A DNA stretch of 64,000 bases from Virgibacillus sp. NKC19-16 (GTDB lineage: Bacteria; Bacillota; Bacilli; Bacillales; Amphibacillaceae): contig NZ_CP074373.1 of the NCBI RefSeq assembly GCF_021560035.1, forward strand, positions 3,765,765 through 3,829,764. Reading direction: 5' to 3'. A program made the position numbers and the translations under genes. A model generated the notes under the pieces. It saw nothing but the letters and a program-made list of their open reading frames with translations. It was not told the origin of the DNA and searched no databases. Within the stretch, counting starts at the first letter, position 1. Every line of letters begins with the position of its first letter. Below are positions 8,867 to 17,579 of the stretch, piece after piece.

Positions 8867-9226
8867 ATGGATCAAGTTTTATTTGTGCAAACAGGTACAG
8901 GTATTGACGTGCATGGGCAAAACATTACAAAGGCAGCTACTCGCGCGGTGGAGAATGCGATTTGGTATAACTCCATGCCGGGCATTGAAAAATCCCTTCC
9001 CGAGCAAAAACTTGAAAACATGAAGGTGACCGTCAAACTTGCACTGCCACTCGACCGTGAAAAGCTGGACACGGCAAAAATAAAAGGAGCCATTCCATAT
9101 GGCACGGTTGACGTCGAGCTGACAGAAGGCGGAATGGCAACATCGAGCGGGATTATTTTAGAAGATAAAAATGATGACAATGATTTGATGTATATCGTTA
9201 ATGCTGCTGTTGAAGTTGGTTATTGA
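8867..9226 (+). CDS. Lin0512 family protein
   Basis: A protein of 119 residues matching the conserved uncharacterised Lin0512 family by its start (MDQVLFVQTGTGIDVHGQ), the central AAxRAVENAIWYNSMPGI, and the late VELTEGGMATSSGI. The first two strands and the glycine-rich end suggest a small alpha/beta fold. No activity is established for the family. A GTG at 8858 also opens the frame, but it overlaps the AAAGGAG ribosome-binding site, so I use the ATG at 8867. A terminator follows directly. Confidence 0.88.
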   Translation: MDQVLFVQTGTGIDVHGQNITKAATRAVENAIWYNSMPGIEKSLPEQKLENMKVTVKLALPLDREKLDTAKIKGAIPYGTVDVELTEGGMATSSGIILEDKNDDNDLMYIVNAAVEVGY

Positions 9227-9232
9227 TCGACA

Positions 9233-9266
9233 GAAGCCTCTCTACATTAAGAGAGGCTTCATTATA
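9233..9266. terminator. terminator between convergent genes
   Basis: A perfect 10-bp stem GAAGCCTCTC / GAGAGGCTTC with an 8-base loop is followed by an AT-rich tract. It lies between the convergent genes ending at 9226 and 9301 and could serve both. Confidence 0.75.
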
Positions 9267-9300
9267 TTATATTCCTTAAGACGAGCGAGCATTCATTTTT

Positions 9301-10467
9301 CTATAAATTTTCCAAGAATAACCGGATGACATCTGCTCCACCAATAAAGGTTCCCAGCGAACTTCCGAGATTCGCCAAAACGACGACAAGCAGAATTCGG
9401 GTCACCTTATTATTCCAAAATCCTTTTACACTAAAAACATCCTCGGTCAGATTTTCAAAATCCCGGACATTCGGGCGTTTGATATAGGCCTGCATGAGTC
9501 CTGCAAACCACCCAGCTGCAATTAGTGGGTTTAAAGAAGTTATCGGTGCCGCAATAAATGCCGTAAGAATGGTAATCGGGTGTCCTAAGGCCGCAGCCGC
9601 TCCAATTGCAGAAAGAGACCCATTCCAGATCACCCAGCTAATGGACTGCTGAATTCCCGCAGATGGATTTGCGTAAAATGTATACGCGATAATTGCCAGT
9701 ATGATAATCGGAATAGACCAGGCAATGATTTTAGGTGCGTTTGATTTAGGCGGAACTTGAGATAAGCGTTTTAAATCATGGTCGTTATGGATTTCTTCTT
9801 TAATGCCAGGTACATGCGCCGCTCCCAGGACAGCAACGATTTTATTACCCGGTGCTTCTTTGATTTTCTGGGATAAAAATTGATCCCGCTCATCGATTAG
9901 CGGTTTTTTCAGTCTTGGAAAGCTTTGCGTAAATTCATGAAGCATCGCATTGAGCGTGTCTTCTGATTTCATTTTCTCCAGGTCCGCTTCAGAAATTGTT
10001 TCTTTACTGAAAATCCCGCCGATGACCTGCATGAGAAGCAAAGCCTTTCCTTTGAGACCAATATTACGCCACACCCGGGAAAAGGTGGTTTGAATGTTTC
10101 TGTCAGCCAGAACCAAATCTGCGCCAGTTTCCTTCGCTGAGTCAATCCCTTGAATCATTTCCTGACCGGGGCTGATGCCAAATTGCTTGGCCATCCGGTT
10201 TTGAAAAGAGGATATAGCAAGGTTCATGAGAAGTAATGTTGCTTTCTTTTCGCGAATCACCTTAAAAATATCCATGTCCTTCCACTTGTTTCCCTCTACG
10301 ATAGAGTTATACCTGCCTTGATCCAGTTCAATACAAACAGAATCCGGATTTTCAGCCTCAATAACTTCCTTCACCTCTTCAGCACTAGTTTTAGAAACAT
10401 GCGCCGTCCCAATAAGTATAAATTCCCTATCATCTATATGAATTCGAGTAACATTTTCTTCACTCAT
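9301..10467 (-). CDS. TraB/PrgY family membrane protein
   Basis: A member of the TraB/PrgY family, named after the enterococcal pheromone-shutdown protein; related proteins have a Tiki/EreA-like metal-dependent hydrolase fold. It shows LIGTAHVSKTSAEEV near the start, an ELDxxRY segment, ERDQFLSQKI, and VLGAAHVPGI near residue 220. The C-terminal third has several membrane helices. The length of 388 fits the family. The frame opens at 10506, but I chose the ATG at 10467 because AGGAAGG lies eight bases upstream. No conjugation genes lie nearby, so pheromone control is unlikely; the role is unknown. Confidence 0.88.
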   Translation of the reverse strand: MSEENVTRIHIDDREFILIGTAHVSKTSAEEVKEVIEAENPDSVCIELDQGRYNSIVEGNKWKDMDIFKVIREKKATLLLMNLAISSFQNRMAKQFGISPGQEMIQGIDSAKETGADLVLADRNIQTTFSRVWRNIGLKGKALLLMQVIGGIFSKETISEADLEKMKSEDTLNAMLHEFTQSFPRLKKPLIDERDQFLSQKIKEAPGNKIVAVLGAAHVPGIKEEIHNDHDLKRLSQVPPKSNAPKIIAWSIPIIILAIIAYTFYANPSAGIQQSISWVIWNGSLSAIGAAAALGHPITILTAFIAAPITSLNPLIAAGWFAGLMQAYIKRPNVRDFENLTEDVFSVKGFWNNKVTRILLVVVLANLGSSLGTFIGGADVIRLFLENL

Positions 10468-10558
10468 GCAGTACCTTCCTAACGAATAAGAGTTATTTTT
10501 ATCCATTATACCATATGAATGATAGCTGTCACGCCTAGTAATCTATTCCCCGAACAGT

Positions 10559-10656
10559 GCCTGTCACCACCCGTAATTTGTCGGATTTTGTCAACTGTGA
10601 TTAGCAGGGCTCCCATGTTATATTGTGCCTTAACAACAATTCGGGTGGTGACAGGC
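10559..10656. repeat. inverted repeat, REP-like intergenic element
   Basis: A perfect 15-base inverted repeat (GCCTGTCACCACCCG at 10559, its complement at 10642) encloses 68 bases. TTTGTC-rich tracts follow each arm as direct repeats (10577-10592 and 10667-10683). Similar CCTGTCACC palindromes are widespread between genes in Bacillaceae genomes, as I recall. It fills the 10507-10824 gap before the acetyltransferase. Confidence 0.6.
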
Positions 10657-10824
10657 GCGCCCCGCATTTTGTCATATTTTGTCGAAGAGGGTAAGGTCGG
10701 GTTCTTTTTATTATTATCGTTGAAAGTGTCAAAAAAGGGGTATTGTTTTAGAAAATTTTCTTATTTTTTGGGCTTTTTTTGTGGTATGATTAAGGTACAA
10801 ATTAGCTGGAAGGTGGGACCCTTA

Positions 10825-11391
10825 ATGGGCTTGGTTGAGGTTGATGAGGAATTATACTTGAGACTGTTTGAGATAGGGGATGCAGAGGACCTATTTCGGA
10901 TGATCGATGATTCAAGGGATTATTTACGCGAGTGGCTTTCCTGGGTGGACAATACAAAAACAGTGGATGATTCCCGCGGCTTCATTGAGCATACATTACG
11001 GACTTATGAAGCAGAAAGCGAATTTACTGCTGGCATATTTTATCAAGGGAAACTTGTCGGTACTGCTGGTTTTAACAGCTTTGATTGGACGAATAAAGTT
11101 GGATACATCGGCTATTGGCTTGCGGAGGGCTACCAAGGAAAAGGCATTATGAGCAGCGTTTGCCGCGCCCTGATATCTTTTGCTTTCTATGAACTGCAAC
11201 TTAATAAAGTGGCCATCCGTGCAGCCTGTGAAAATAAGAAGAGCAGAGCAATCCCCGAGCGACTTGGGTTTGCAAAAGAAGGGGAAATCCGCCAGGCAGA
11301 GTGGCTGTATGATCATTATGTGGATTATGTGGTTTATGGGATGCTTGCGCATGAGTGGGAAAGGAGCAGATTTGTTAAAGGAGGTAACTAA
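10825..11391 (+). CDS. GNAT acetyltransferase, RimJ/RimL-like
   Basis: A 188-residue GNAT protein of the RimJ/RimL N-alpha-acetyltransferase group. It has LRLFEIGDAEDLFRMID, REWLSWVDNTK, the strand YIGYWLAEGYQGKGIMS (acetyl-CoA motif QGKGI near residue 110) and NKVAIRAACENKKSRAIPERLGFAKEGEIR. Such enzymes acetylate the N-terminus of a ribosomal protein or a small molecule; the substrate here is unknown. The frame is open from 10519, but GGAAGGTGGGA precedes the ATG at 10825 and the earlier codons lie in the repeat element. It ends only four bases before the prpF-like ATG, so the two are probably cotranscribed. Confidence 0.9.
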   Translation: MGLVEVDEELYLRLFEIGDAEDLFRMIDDSRDYLREWLSWVDNTKTVDDSRGFIEHTLRTYEAESEFTAGIFYQGKLVGTAGFNSFDWTNKVGYIGYWLAEGYQGKGIMSSVCRALISFAFYELQLNKVAIRAACENKKSRAIPERLGFAKEGEIRQAEWLYDHYVDYVVYGMLAHEWERSRFVKGGN

Positions 11392-11395
11392 GAAC

Positions 11396-12556
11396 ATGGG
11401 CGATTGGGGAGAACAAATAAAGATTCCAGCAGTTTATATGCGGGGCGGAACAAGCAAGGGAGTCTTTTTTCTGCAAGATGATTTACCTTCTGATCCAGCA
11501 ATACGAGATAAAGTATTATTGCGCATTCTGGGAAGTCCAGATCCTTATGGACAGCAGATCGACGGGATGGGAGGTGCAACTTCAAGTACTAGTAAGGTAG
11601 TGATTTTAAGCAAAAGTGAACGGTCGGGATGTGATGTAGATTATTTATTCGGGCAGGTATCCATTGGGCAATCGCTGATAGACTGGAGCGGCAACTGTGG
11701 GAATCTTACTTCGGCCGTTGGTCCATTTGCAATACATAGAGGTCTGGTAGAAGCTCCGAAGAACGGAATGGCTACAGTTAATATCTGGCAGGGGAATATC
11801 GGCAAAAAAATCATAGCTCATGTTCCAGTAAAGAATGAAAAAGTAGAAGAGCTGGGGGATTTCGAGCTTGACGGGGTAACTTTTCAAGCAGCAGAAATAA
11901 ATTTGGAATTTCTTGATCCTAGTGCCGATGGCGGTGTGTTTCCTACAGGGAACCCAGTAGATAGCCTTCATGTCCCTGGTATAGGCGCAGTGGAAGCGAC
12001 TTTAATTAATGCTGGGAATCCAGCTGTATTCGTGTCAGCATCATCGTTGGGGATTAGAGGAACGGAGCTGCAAGAGGATATAAATAGTAATGCAGAATTA
12101 CTGAACCGTTTTGAGGCCATACGTGCTCACAGTGCAGTCATTATGGGTTTAGAGGACAGCCTGGAAGATGCTAAAAGGCGTCAGCACACACCGAAAATTG
12201 CATTTTTTGAAGAAGCAAAGCGTTACACCACTTCTGCTGGAAAAAAAGTTTATTGGAATGACATTGATATTTTGGCACGAATTCTTTCAATGGGCAAACT
12301 ACATCACGCCATGACCGGTACAGGTGCAGTAGCAATTGCAGCCGCGGCTTCGATACCGGGAACTATTGTCAGCAAGATTTTAGGTGGCGCTATGTCAGAA
12401 CTTCGCTTTGGTCACCCATCTGGTACTTTAACTGTTGGTGCGGAAGCTGCAGACGAAGAAACTGGATGGACTGTAAAAAAAGTTGTTATGAGCCGTAGTG
12501 CAAGAAGATTAATGGAGGGGTCTGTTCTAGTACCCGATTTTGTTAACCTTACCTAG
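11396..12556 (+). CDS. PrpF family isomerase (methylaconitate/4-oxalomesaconate type)
   Basis: The PrpF family covers 2-methylaconitate isomerase and 4-oxalomesaconate tautomerase, with a diaminopimelate-epimerase-like fold. The signature IPAVYMRGGTSKGVFF is at the N-terminus (residues 9-24). GMGGATSSTSKVV and WSGNCGNLTSAVGPF follow, and TGTGAVAIAAAASIPG and FGHPSGTLTVGAE close the second half. The length of 386 fits. The frame opens earlier (11180) but overlaps the acetyltransferase; GGAGGTAACTAAGAAC before the ATG at 11396 decides the start. No methylcitrate or protocatechuate genes are near, so the exact substrate stays open. Confidence 0.9.
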   Translation: MGDWGEQIKIPAVYMRGGTSKGVFFLQDDLPSDPAIRDKVLLRILGSPDPYGQQIDGMGGATSSTSKVVILSKSERSGCDVDYLFGQVSIGQSLIDWSGNCGNLTSAVGPFAIHRGLVEAPKNGMATVNIWQGNIGKKIIAHVPVKNEKVEELGDFELDGVTFQAAEINLEFLDPSADGGVFPTGNPVDSLHVPGIGAVEATLINAGNPAVFVSASSLGIRGTELQEDINSNAELLNRFEAIRAHSAVIMGLEDSLEDAKRRQHTPKIAFFEEAKRYTTSAGKKVYWNDIDILARILSMGKLHHAMTGTGAVAIAAAASIPGTIVSKILGGAMSELRFGHPSGTLTVGAEAADEETGWTVKKVVMSRSARRLMEGSVLVPDFVNLT

Positions 12557-12581
12557 TAAATGAAGTCTTTATTTTTCAAAC

Positions 12582-12698
12582 GAGGAAATAACTGGTGTTG
12601 TAGATATTGCTAAGTTAGTCTCATTCTTAGCGAGTGATGATTCTTCCTATATAACTGGCTCAAACATCTTTATTGATGGAGGTCTACTAGTAGAATAG
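12582..12698 (+). pseudogene. C-terminal remnant of a short-chain dehydrogenase
   Basis: Translating from 12582 gives EEITGVVDIAKLVSFLAS followed by DDSSYITGSNIFIDGGL and a stop at 12696. This is the diagnostic C-terminal segment of a classical SDR (LASDxSSYxTGxxxxxDGG). Nothing before it encodes the rest, and the prpF-like gene ends only 25 bases upstream. It is closest by eye to the end of the SDR at 6295. I read it as the tail of a seventh SDR left by a deletion. Confidence 0.75.
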
Positions 12699-13101
12699 TT
12701 TCTTGCTTTAATTAATGTACAATGTATAGAAAGAAGCCGGAACAAAAGTGTTATAGTCAAAGAAAAATCCGAACTAGATTCAGGCATTCTTTATTTAGAA
12801 TTCGAGTCAGTTTGGGTTTTTCTCTTTTCCTTATCACGCAATCATTCATCTTTAGCACTGAGAGTTTTAGTTATGTCCCAGACTCTTATAGTGGGATTTA
12901 CACCAATAAATCATGTATACCTTAATTATTCTTCCTCAGGAAATTTCCTTCCCTTCACATGCCTACACGTCGTCTGGATCTTTTGGAAGTCCTTTAATCC
13001 GTTTCCGGTCCTCCAAAAACAAATTTCGTTTTCTTCTAAAAATAATCCTAAAATCCGCTCATTTGTCACAACCAATTATTTTTTGTCTAGCCAATTAGAA
13101 T
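12699..13101. other. intergenic stretch, no gene recognised
   Basis: AT-rich sequence between the SDR remnant and the next SDR. Short open frames here have no ribosome-binding sites and no recognisable similarity. Confidence 0.4.
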
Positions 13102-13128
13102 GTTTACACTCACCTTATAAATGGAATA
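13102..13128 (+). promoter_or_regulatory. candidate SigB promoter of the SDR at 13156
   Basis: GTTTAC, 15 bases, GGAATA, ending 27 bases before the ATG. The -10 departs from GGGTAT. Related B. subtilis genes (ydaD, yhdF) belong to the general-stress regulon, which makes the match more plausible. Confidence 0.35.
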
Positions 13129-13155
13129 ATAAAAGAAACAAGGAGGTACATACAT

Positions 13156-14022
13156 ATGGATCCTAGAAATATGCAAAAGGGGAGCACCCCCCGTCAACGC
13201 CAGGGCAAGCAGCCTGGTATCGAGTCAAAAATGCAACCAAGGCCTCATCAGCCTACTGAATATATAGGGACAGGTAAATTAAGAGGGAGATCAGCTCTTA
13301 TCACAGGAGGTGACAGCGGAATCGGTCGTGCTGTAGCCATTCTTTATGCCAAAGAAGGGGCCAATGTCGCGATTTCGTACTTGGATGAGCATGAAGATGC
13401 AGAGGAAACGAAACAGCTGGTAGAAGCTGAAGGGGGAAAATGCCTCTTGCTCCCAGGAGATATTAAAGAAGAGTCACATTGCCAGGATTTAGTTGAAAAA
13501 ACGGTGACTGAATTTGGCAGTATTAATATTCTCGTCAACAATGCGGCGATTCAATACGTTCGTAATGATGTGCTCGAGATATCATCCGAGCAGTTTGAGG
13601 AAGTTTTCCGGACGAATTTCTTTTCCCAGTTCTATTTAACAAAAGCTGCTGTCCGCCACATGCAGTCAGGCGATTCGATTATTAGCACCTCTTCGATTAA
13701 CGCATACCGCGGAAACCCGATCTTCATGGATTATTCCGCAACCAAAGGGGCGATCACCTCCTTTACGCGCAGTATCGCCCAAAGCCTTGCCAGCAAAGGT
13801 ATTCGTGCCAACACTGTCGCTCCAGGCCCAGTGTGGACACCACTTATCCCTTCTTCTTTTGATGAAGACGGTGTTGAAAATTTTGGCCAAAACTCTCTAA
13901 TGGGACGCCCGGGACAGCCATCCGAACATGCATGGCCTTATGTCATGCTTGCTTCTGATGAATCATCTTATATGACCGGGCAAGCGATTCATATCAACGG
14001 TGGGTCTTGGACGTCATCCTAA
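13156..14022 (+). CDS. SDR oxidoreductase, YdaD/YhdF general-stress type
   Basis: A 288-residue SDR with the 40-residue basic and polar N-terminal extension (with PRQRQGKQPG, MQPRPHQPTEYIGTGKL) typical of the YdaD/YhdF/YhxC group of B. subtilis, some of which are general-stress proteins. TGGDSGIG (50-57) is the cofactor motif, and NNAAIQ follows. The catalytic serine lies in ISTSSINAY, with Y and K in MDYSATKGAI. GPVWTPLIPSSF is the group-specific substrate loop. The ATG follows AAGGAGGTACATACAT. It is unlike the other SDRs of the window, so it is not a recent copy of them. Confidence 0.93.
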   Translation: MDPRNMQKGSTPRQRQGKQPGIESKMQPRPHQPTEYIGTGKLRGRSALITGGDSGIGRAVAILYAKEGANVAISYLDEHEDAEETKQLVEAEGGKCLLLPGDIKEESHCQDLVEKTVTEFGSINILVNNAAIQYVRNDVLEISSEQFEEVFRTNFFSQFYLTKAAVRHMQSGDSIISTSSINAYRGNPIFMDYSATKGAITSFTRSIAQSLASKGIRANTVAPGPVWTPLIPSSFDEDGVENFGQNSLMGRPGQPSEHAWPYVMLASDESSYMTGQAIHINGGSWTSS

Positions 14023-14036
14023 ATATTCGATAATGA

Positions 14037-14076
14037 GCAGAGTGTGGGATCCCTTTCTCCCGCACTCTGCATTTTT
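14037..14076 (+). terminator. intrinsic terminator of the YdaD-like SDR
   Basis: A stem of 13 bp, GCAGAGTGTGGGA with TCCCGCACTCTGC (one G-T pair), is followed by ATTTTTATG, 15 bases past the stop. Confidence 0.85.
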
Positions 14077-14218
14077 ATGTTCTAAACATTATATATAATA
14101 GGAGCCCATACTTTAGATTCTAAAATCTATCATTCTTATCATATCTCTGTTCTCTCCCTTTCCAAGTTGTGGTACTATTAAATTATTCATTTTATTCTAT
14201 CAGGGAGTGAAGAAATCT

Positions 14219-15634
14219 GTGTTAAAAAGTAAGTGGTGGTATGTTGTATTTATAGTATTTATTTTCATGATAGCTGGATGTGCATCCGAATCCGAATCCG
14301 AATCGGCAGGGGATGCCACGCAACCCGAAAGTGCTGAAGAAACAGTAGAAGGGGGAAATTTGGAAGAGGGGAATAGTCCAGAAACAGAGGAGGTAGCAAA
14401 AGTAACAGAAGATGATTTTTTCGCTGATCTTCCGGAACCCCCTACAACTTTGGAAGAACTGCTCACTTATCCTAGCGGTGAATTTTCCGGTAAAGAGTTT
14501 GCGGAGCAGTCGGATGACATTGAAAAAATACTGGATCAGTTCCCTGAATCAGGAGAGGAAATAAGTCAGGAAGAGACTAGCAGGTACTGGCAAAAATTAT
14601 TAACCTTATTTGCCGAGGAATTTCCGGATCCGGAGAATGTTGTTGATCAGTGGGGCGGTTCTACATTGAATGGTCCTGAAGTTGCTGGCGAAGAGGTTCC
14701 ATTCAAAGAAAATTATAATGTGGAAATCATTCTCGATTCCAGTGGAAGTATGGCCAATTATCAGGGGGATCAGACGCGGATGGAATTGGCGAAGGAAGCA
14801 ATTACCGAATTTGCGGAGAGCCTGCCGGAAGAAGCGAATGTGGGGCTGCGAGCATATGGTTTCGAGGGAAGTAATGCGGAGGCAGATAAGGAAGTTTCCT
14901 GTGCAAGCAATGAACTGGTCTATGAAATAGCACCATATGATGAAGAGGGTCTTGCTGAGGCAATGGAACAATTCAGTCCTACTGGCTGGACACCGCTTGC
15001 TGAGGCTATTTCGATGGCTGAATCGGATCTGGCGGAATATGATGGGGAAAATAATACAAATATAATTTACGTCGTGAGTGACGGCGTGGAAACGTGCGAT
15101 GGGGACCCTGTAGAAGATGCGGAAACCCTTGCTGCATCCAATATCACCCCGGTCGCTAATGTGATTGGCTTTGATGTAGATAATGAAGGCCAGCAGCAAC
15201 TGGAGGATGTTGCAGAGGCAGCAGAAGGTACATATACCGATGTGGAAAACCAGGACCAACTACAGGATGAATTTCAACGGGCTTCCGAGCTTGCCGGTGA
15301 ATGGCGGTTGTGGAAGGCGAATGCCATGGGTGACGCCAGGATGGAAAATGTGGACAGAGCCCAATCCATGCGCGATTTTCGATCAGAGTGGTCAGACAGC
15401 CACAAAATGGAAAGACATAATTTCAATGAAGCTATTAAGTATCTGCAACGGGAAAGAGAGGCTATCAGCAGAGATACTTCTATGAAACTTCATGACATGA
15501 GAAATGAGCGGCTGGATATGCTTTCAGATCTCCGTAGTGATGCTTGGGATAATCTCTCGGAAATAAAGGATAAAGAATTTGAAGAGGCAAAAGATGAGAT
15601 CCAGGATAAATATGATGCTAATGCGCCGGATTAG
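14219..15634 (+). CDS. lipoprotein with von Willebrand factor A domain
   Basis: A secreted lipoprotein: residues 3-20 are hydrophobic and end in the lipobox IAGC, with Cys21 as the acylation site. An acidic linker (repeated SE pairs) follows. A VWA domain covers about residues 165-350, with MIDAS D173-S-S-G-S177, a later TPLAEAI threonine and VSDGVETCDG. The last 120 residues (RDFRSEWSDSH onward) are charged and helical, probably a coiled coil. VWA domains bind protein ligands through a metal ion, so a cell-surface role is likely. Both GTG codons 14207 and 14219 are possible; GGGAG at 14203 is placed correctly for 14219. The gene stands alone. Confidence 0.85.
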   Translation: MLKSKWWYVVFIVFIFMIAGCASESESESAGDATQPESAEETVEGGNLEEGNSPETEEVAKVTEDDFFADLPEPPTTLEELLTYPSGEFSGKEFAEQSDDIEKILDQFPESGEEISQEETSRYWQKLLTLFAEEFPDPENVVDQWGGSTLNGPEVAGEEVPFKENYNVEIILDSSGSMANYQGDQTRMELAKEAITEFAESLPEEANVGLRAYGFEGSNAEADKEVSCASNELVYEIAPYDEEGLAEAMEQFSPTGWTPLAEAISMAESDLAEYDGENNTNIIYVVSDGVETCDGDPVEDAETLAASNITPVANVIGFDVDNEGQQQLEDVAEAAEGTYTDVENQDQLQDEFQRASELAGEWRLWKANAMGDARMENVDRAQSMRDFRSEWSDSHKMERHNFNEAIKYLQREREAISRDTSMKLHDMRNERLDMLSDLRSDAWDNLSEIKDKEFEEAKDEIQDKYDANAPD

Positions 15635-15809
15635 AAGAAAAAAGGCCTCCACTGATAACAAAATAGTGCTCTAAAATTGTGTAATTCTGAATATACGATA
15701 TAATAAACACTGGATATTGATTCGTCCATATTATCACCTGATCCGCTGTGTCAATGGTGAGCAACGGACAACAGGATGGGCCTCTGCAATAATAAACGGC
15801 TAATTAGGA
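15635..15809. other. intergenic stretch, no gene recognised
   Basis: Between the VWA gene and the terminator of the protease gene I see no open frame with a ribosome-binding site and no repeat copy. Confidence 0.35.
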
Positions 15810-15853
15810 AAAAAGGATCTCCCAAGAGCGGCAACTCAGGGGAGACCCTTTTT
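15810..15853 (-). terminator. intrinsic terminator of the neutral protease gene
   Basis: Minus strand AAGGGTCTCCC pairs with GGGAGATCCTT (one G-U pair), followed by TTTTTTCC. It lies 47 bases after the protease stop. The wobble pair forms only in the minus-strand RNA. Confidence 0.8.
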
Positions 15854-15899
15854 CTTTTTTCTATCCATCTATCTAAAATATATTCCTGTAAACTAAGCC

Positions 15900-17531
15900 T
15901 TAATAAACCCCAACAGCATCATACGCCCCCTCCACAGCTGCAACTGCATCCGAATTACTTCCATACAAATCCGAAGCCGCTTCAATAGCTGCCTGCCGCA
16001 TCATACTAAAGTCAGCACTACTCGTTAAATAAAGCGAAAGGGCACGGTAATAAATTTGTTCTGTTGCATCACGTCCTACACCGTTTACTTCTACCCCATA
16101 ATGTTCTCCGCCTTCTGCCATTAGATACGCAGCTTTGTTATTGATACTACTATTGATATGCACGCCGCCATTATCTAAATCACCTGTATATAACTTGCTC
16201 CAATGATCCGGGTAGGGGGCTTGAGTTCTTCTTTCAATAAGGGCAGTTGGATCTTCCATGGAACGTAATCCGATTGTGCCATCTGCCATGATATCGTCAC
16301 CAATTATCCAATCCTCTCGATCCACCATTGCACCAAATATATCTGCAAACGACTCATTTAGCGCACCTGATTCATCTCGATAGATCAAACCTGCTGTATG
16401 TTGAATAACGCCGTGAGCCATTTCATGTGCGGCAACATCTAACCCTCCAGCAAGTGGATGGAATCGCTCCCCGTCGCCATCACCATACGACATCTGCCTC
16501 CCGTTCCATGATGCATTATTCCAGTTATCACCAACATGGACGGCAGATATCAAAATCTGCCCATTATCGTCAACGGAATCACGTCCAAATGTGTCTAAAA
16601 AGTAATCATATGTCGTCTGTGCATTTGCATGCGCGTCTACTGCTGAACCATCTGTGAACATTTTATTCCTGCTAATAAAGTCCACATTGGTGCCCGTTGT
16701 GTTATCATAGGTGACTACGCCGTCTCCTCTAGTCTCATCAAAAAGTCTAAACATATCGTCAAATGCTTCAGCTACAAATTTCTGTCTTTCACCAAAGACA
16801 CCTGTACCAAATGCCGTAACACTGCTGGTGCCATTATCAACAGTAGTATCCGTAGCAGTATGGGCGGCATTATAGGAATCAATAATATCCCCATTCCTGG
16901 CATCGATGAAATAATGCCAATAACCAACTTCAGGGTTTGTCGTAGAACCTGTCACAAGATACGTAAGATAAAACGCATCATCATATTCATAGATATACGG
17001 TTCTACATTAATTTCTCCATCATACTGATCTACCGTACCTATTTTCTTTTCAAGCTCCGTTTTAAATATATCTACTGCCTTTTCTTTAGAGACGCTAGAT
17101 TGTGTTGCTATATTTTCGTTGTCTAAATCAGAAATGACCTGGCCAAAATAGGATGTAACATCATTATTCTCATCCAAAGCTATTGTCTGATCAGCCCCAT
17201 AAATTGGGATGCCGTTATAATTTTGAACAATCACAAAATGAGAGGTTCCTGTTTCTTGATCTTCTTGTTCATCTATTATTTCAAAGTTTACATTCGTATC
17301 ACTTTCCAGTTTAAACTCCTCACTATTTTGCTTAATGTAGGCCTGGACGATTTCTTCCTTCGTTAACCCGTCAGGCGCTTCCCAATTTTCAATAATGTAG
17401 GAAGGTGTATCATATGTGTCGTTCAACTGAACCTTGGTTTCCTCAGCATATACAGCGGATCCCTGCGCAACTACTCCTACAGAAACGAAGGTAGCCAACG
17501 TAAAAGAAAGTATCCCTTTATTGATTTTCAA
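15900..17531 (-). CDS. secreted neutral metalloprotease, thermolysin (M4) family
   Basis: A preproenzyme of 543 residues: signal peptide 1-29 ending VAQGSAVYA, an FTP/PepSY-type propeptide to about 225, and a mature zinc endopeptidase. The zinc site reads H369-E-M-A-H373 with E393 in GALNESFADIFG. This departs from the HELTH of bacillolysin but keeps all ligands. GGVHINSSINNKAAYL in the C-terminal domain carries the catalytic histidine near 455. The mature part is rich in Asp and Glu, as in halotolerant species. It lies 48 bases downstream of the TasA-like gene, with no terminator between them, so the two are probably one operon. Confidence 0.95.
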   Translation of the reverse strand: MKINKGILSFTLATFVSVGVVAQGSAVYAEETKVQLNDTYDTPSYIIENWEAPDGLTKEEIVQAYIKQNSEEFKLESDTNVNFEIIDEQEDQETGTSHFVIVQNYNGIPIYGADQTIALDENNDVTSYFGQVISDLDNENIATQSSVSKEKAVDIFKTELEKKIGTVDQYDGEINVEPYIYEYDDAFYLTYLVTGSTTNPEVGYWHYFIDARNGDIIDSYNAAHTATDTTVDNGTSSVTAFGTGVFGERQKFVAEAFDDMFRLFDETRGDGVVTYDNTTGTNVDFISRNKMFTDGSAVDAHANAQTTYDYFLDTFGRDSVDDNGQILISAVHVGDNWNNASWNGRQMSYGDGDGERFHPLAGGLDVAAHEMAHGVIQHTAGLIYRDESGALNESFADIFGAMVDREDWIIGDDIMADGTIGLRSMEDPTALIERRTQAPYPDHWSKLYTGDLDNGGVHINSSINNKAAYLMAEGGEHYGVEVNGVGRDATEQIYYRALSLYLTSSADFSMMRQAAIEAASDLYGSNSDAVAAVEGAYDAVGVY

Positions 17532-17579
17532 TTATTTCATCTCCCCTAAGTTCGTTATTTGCTTGATACATTTCAATGA

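Noticed and set aside
10519..10824. The 102-codon N-terminal extension of the acetyltransferase frame.
   Set aside because: It runs through the inverted-repeat element, and a good ribosome-binding site precedes the ATG at 10825.
12722..13098. Open frames of 61-97 codons in the gap before the YdaD-like SDR.
   Set aside because: No ribosome-binding sites, no similarity, and composition like the surrounding AT-rich spacer.
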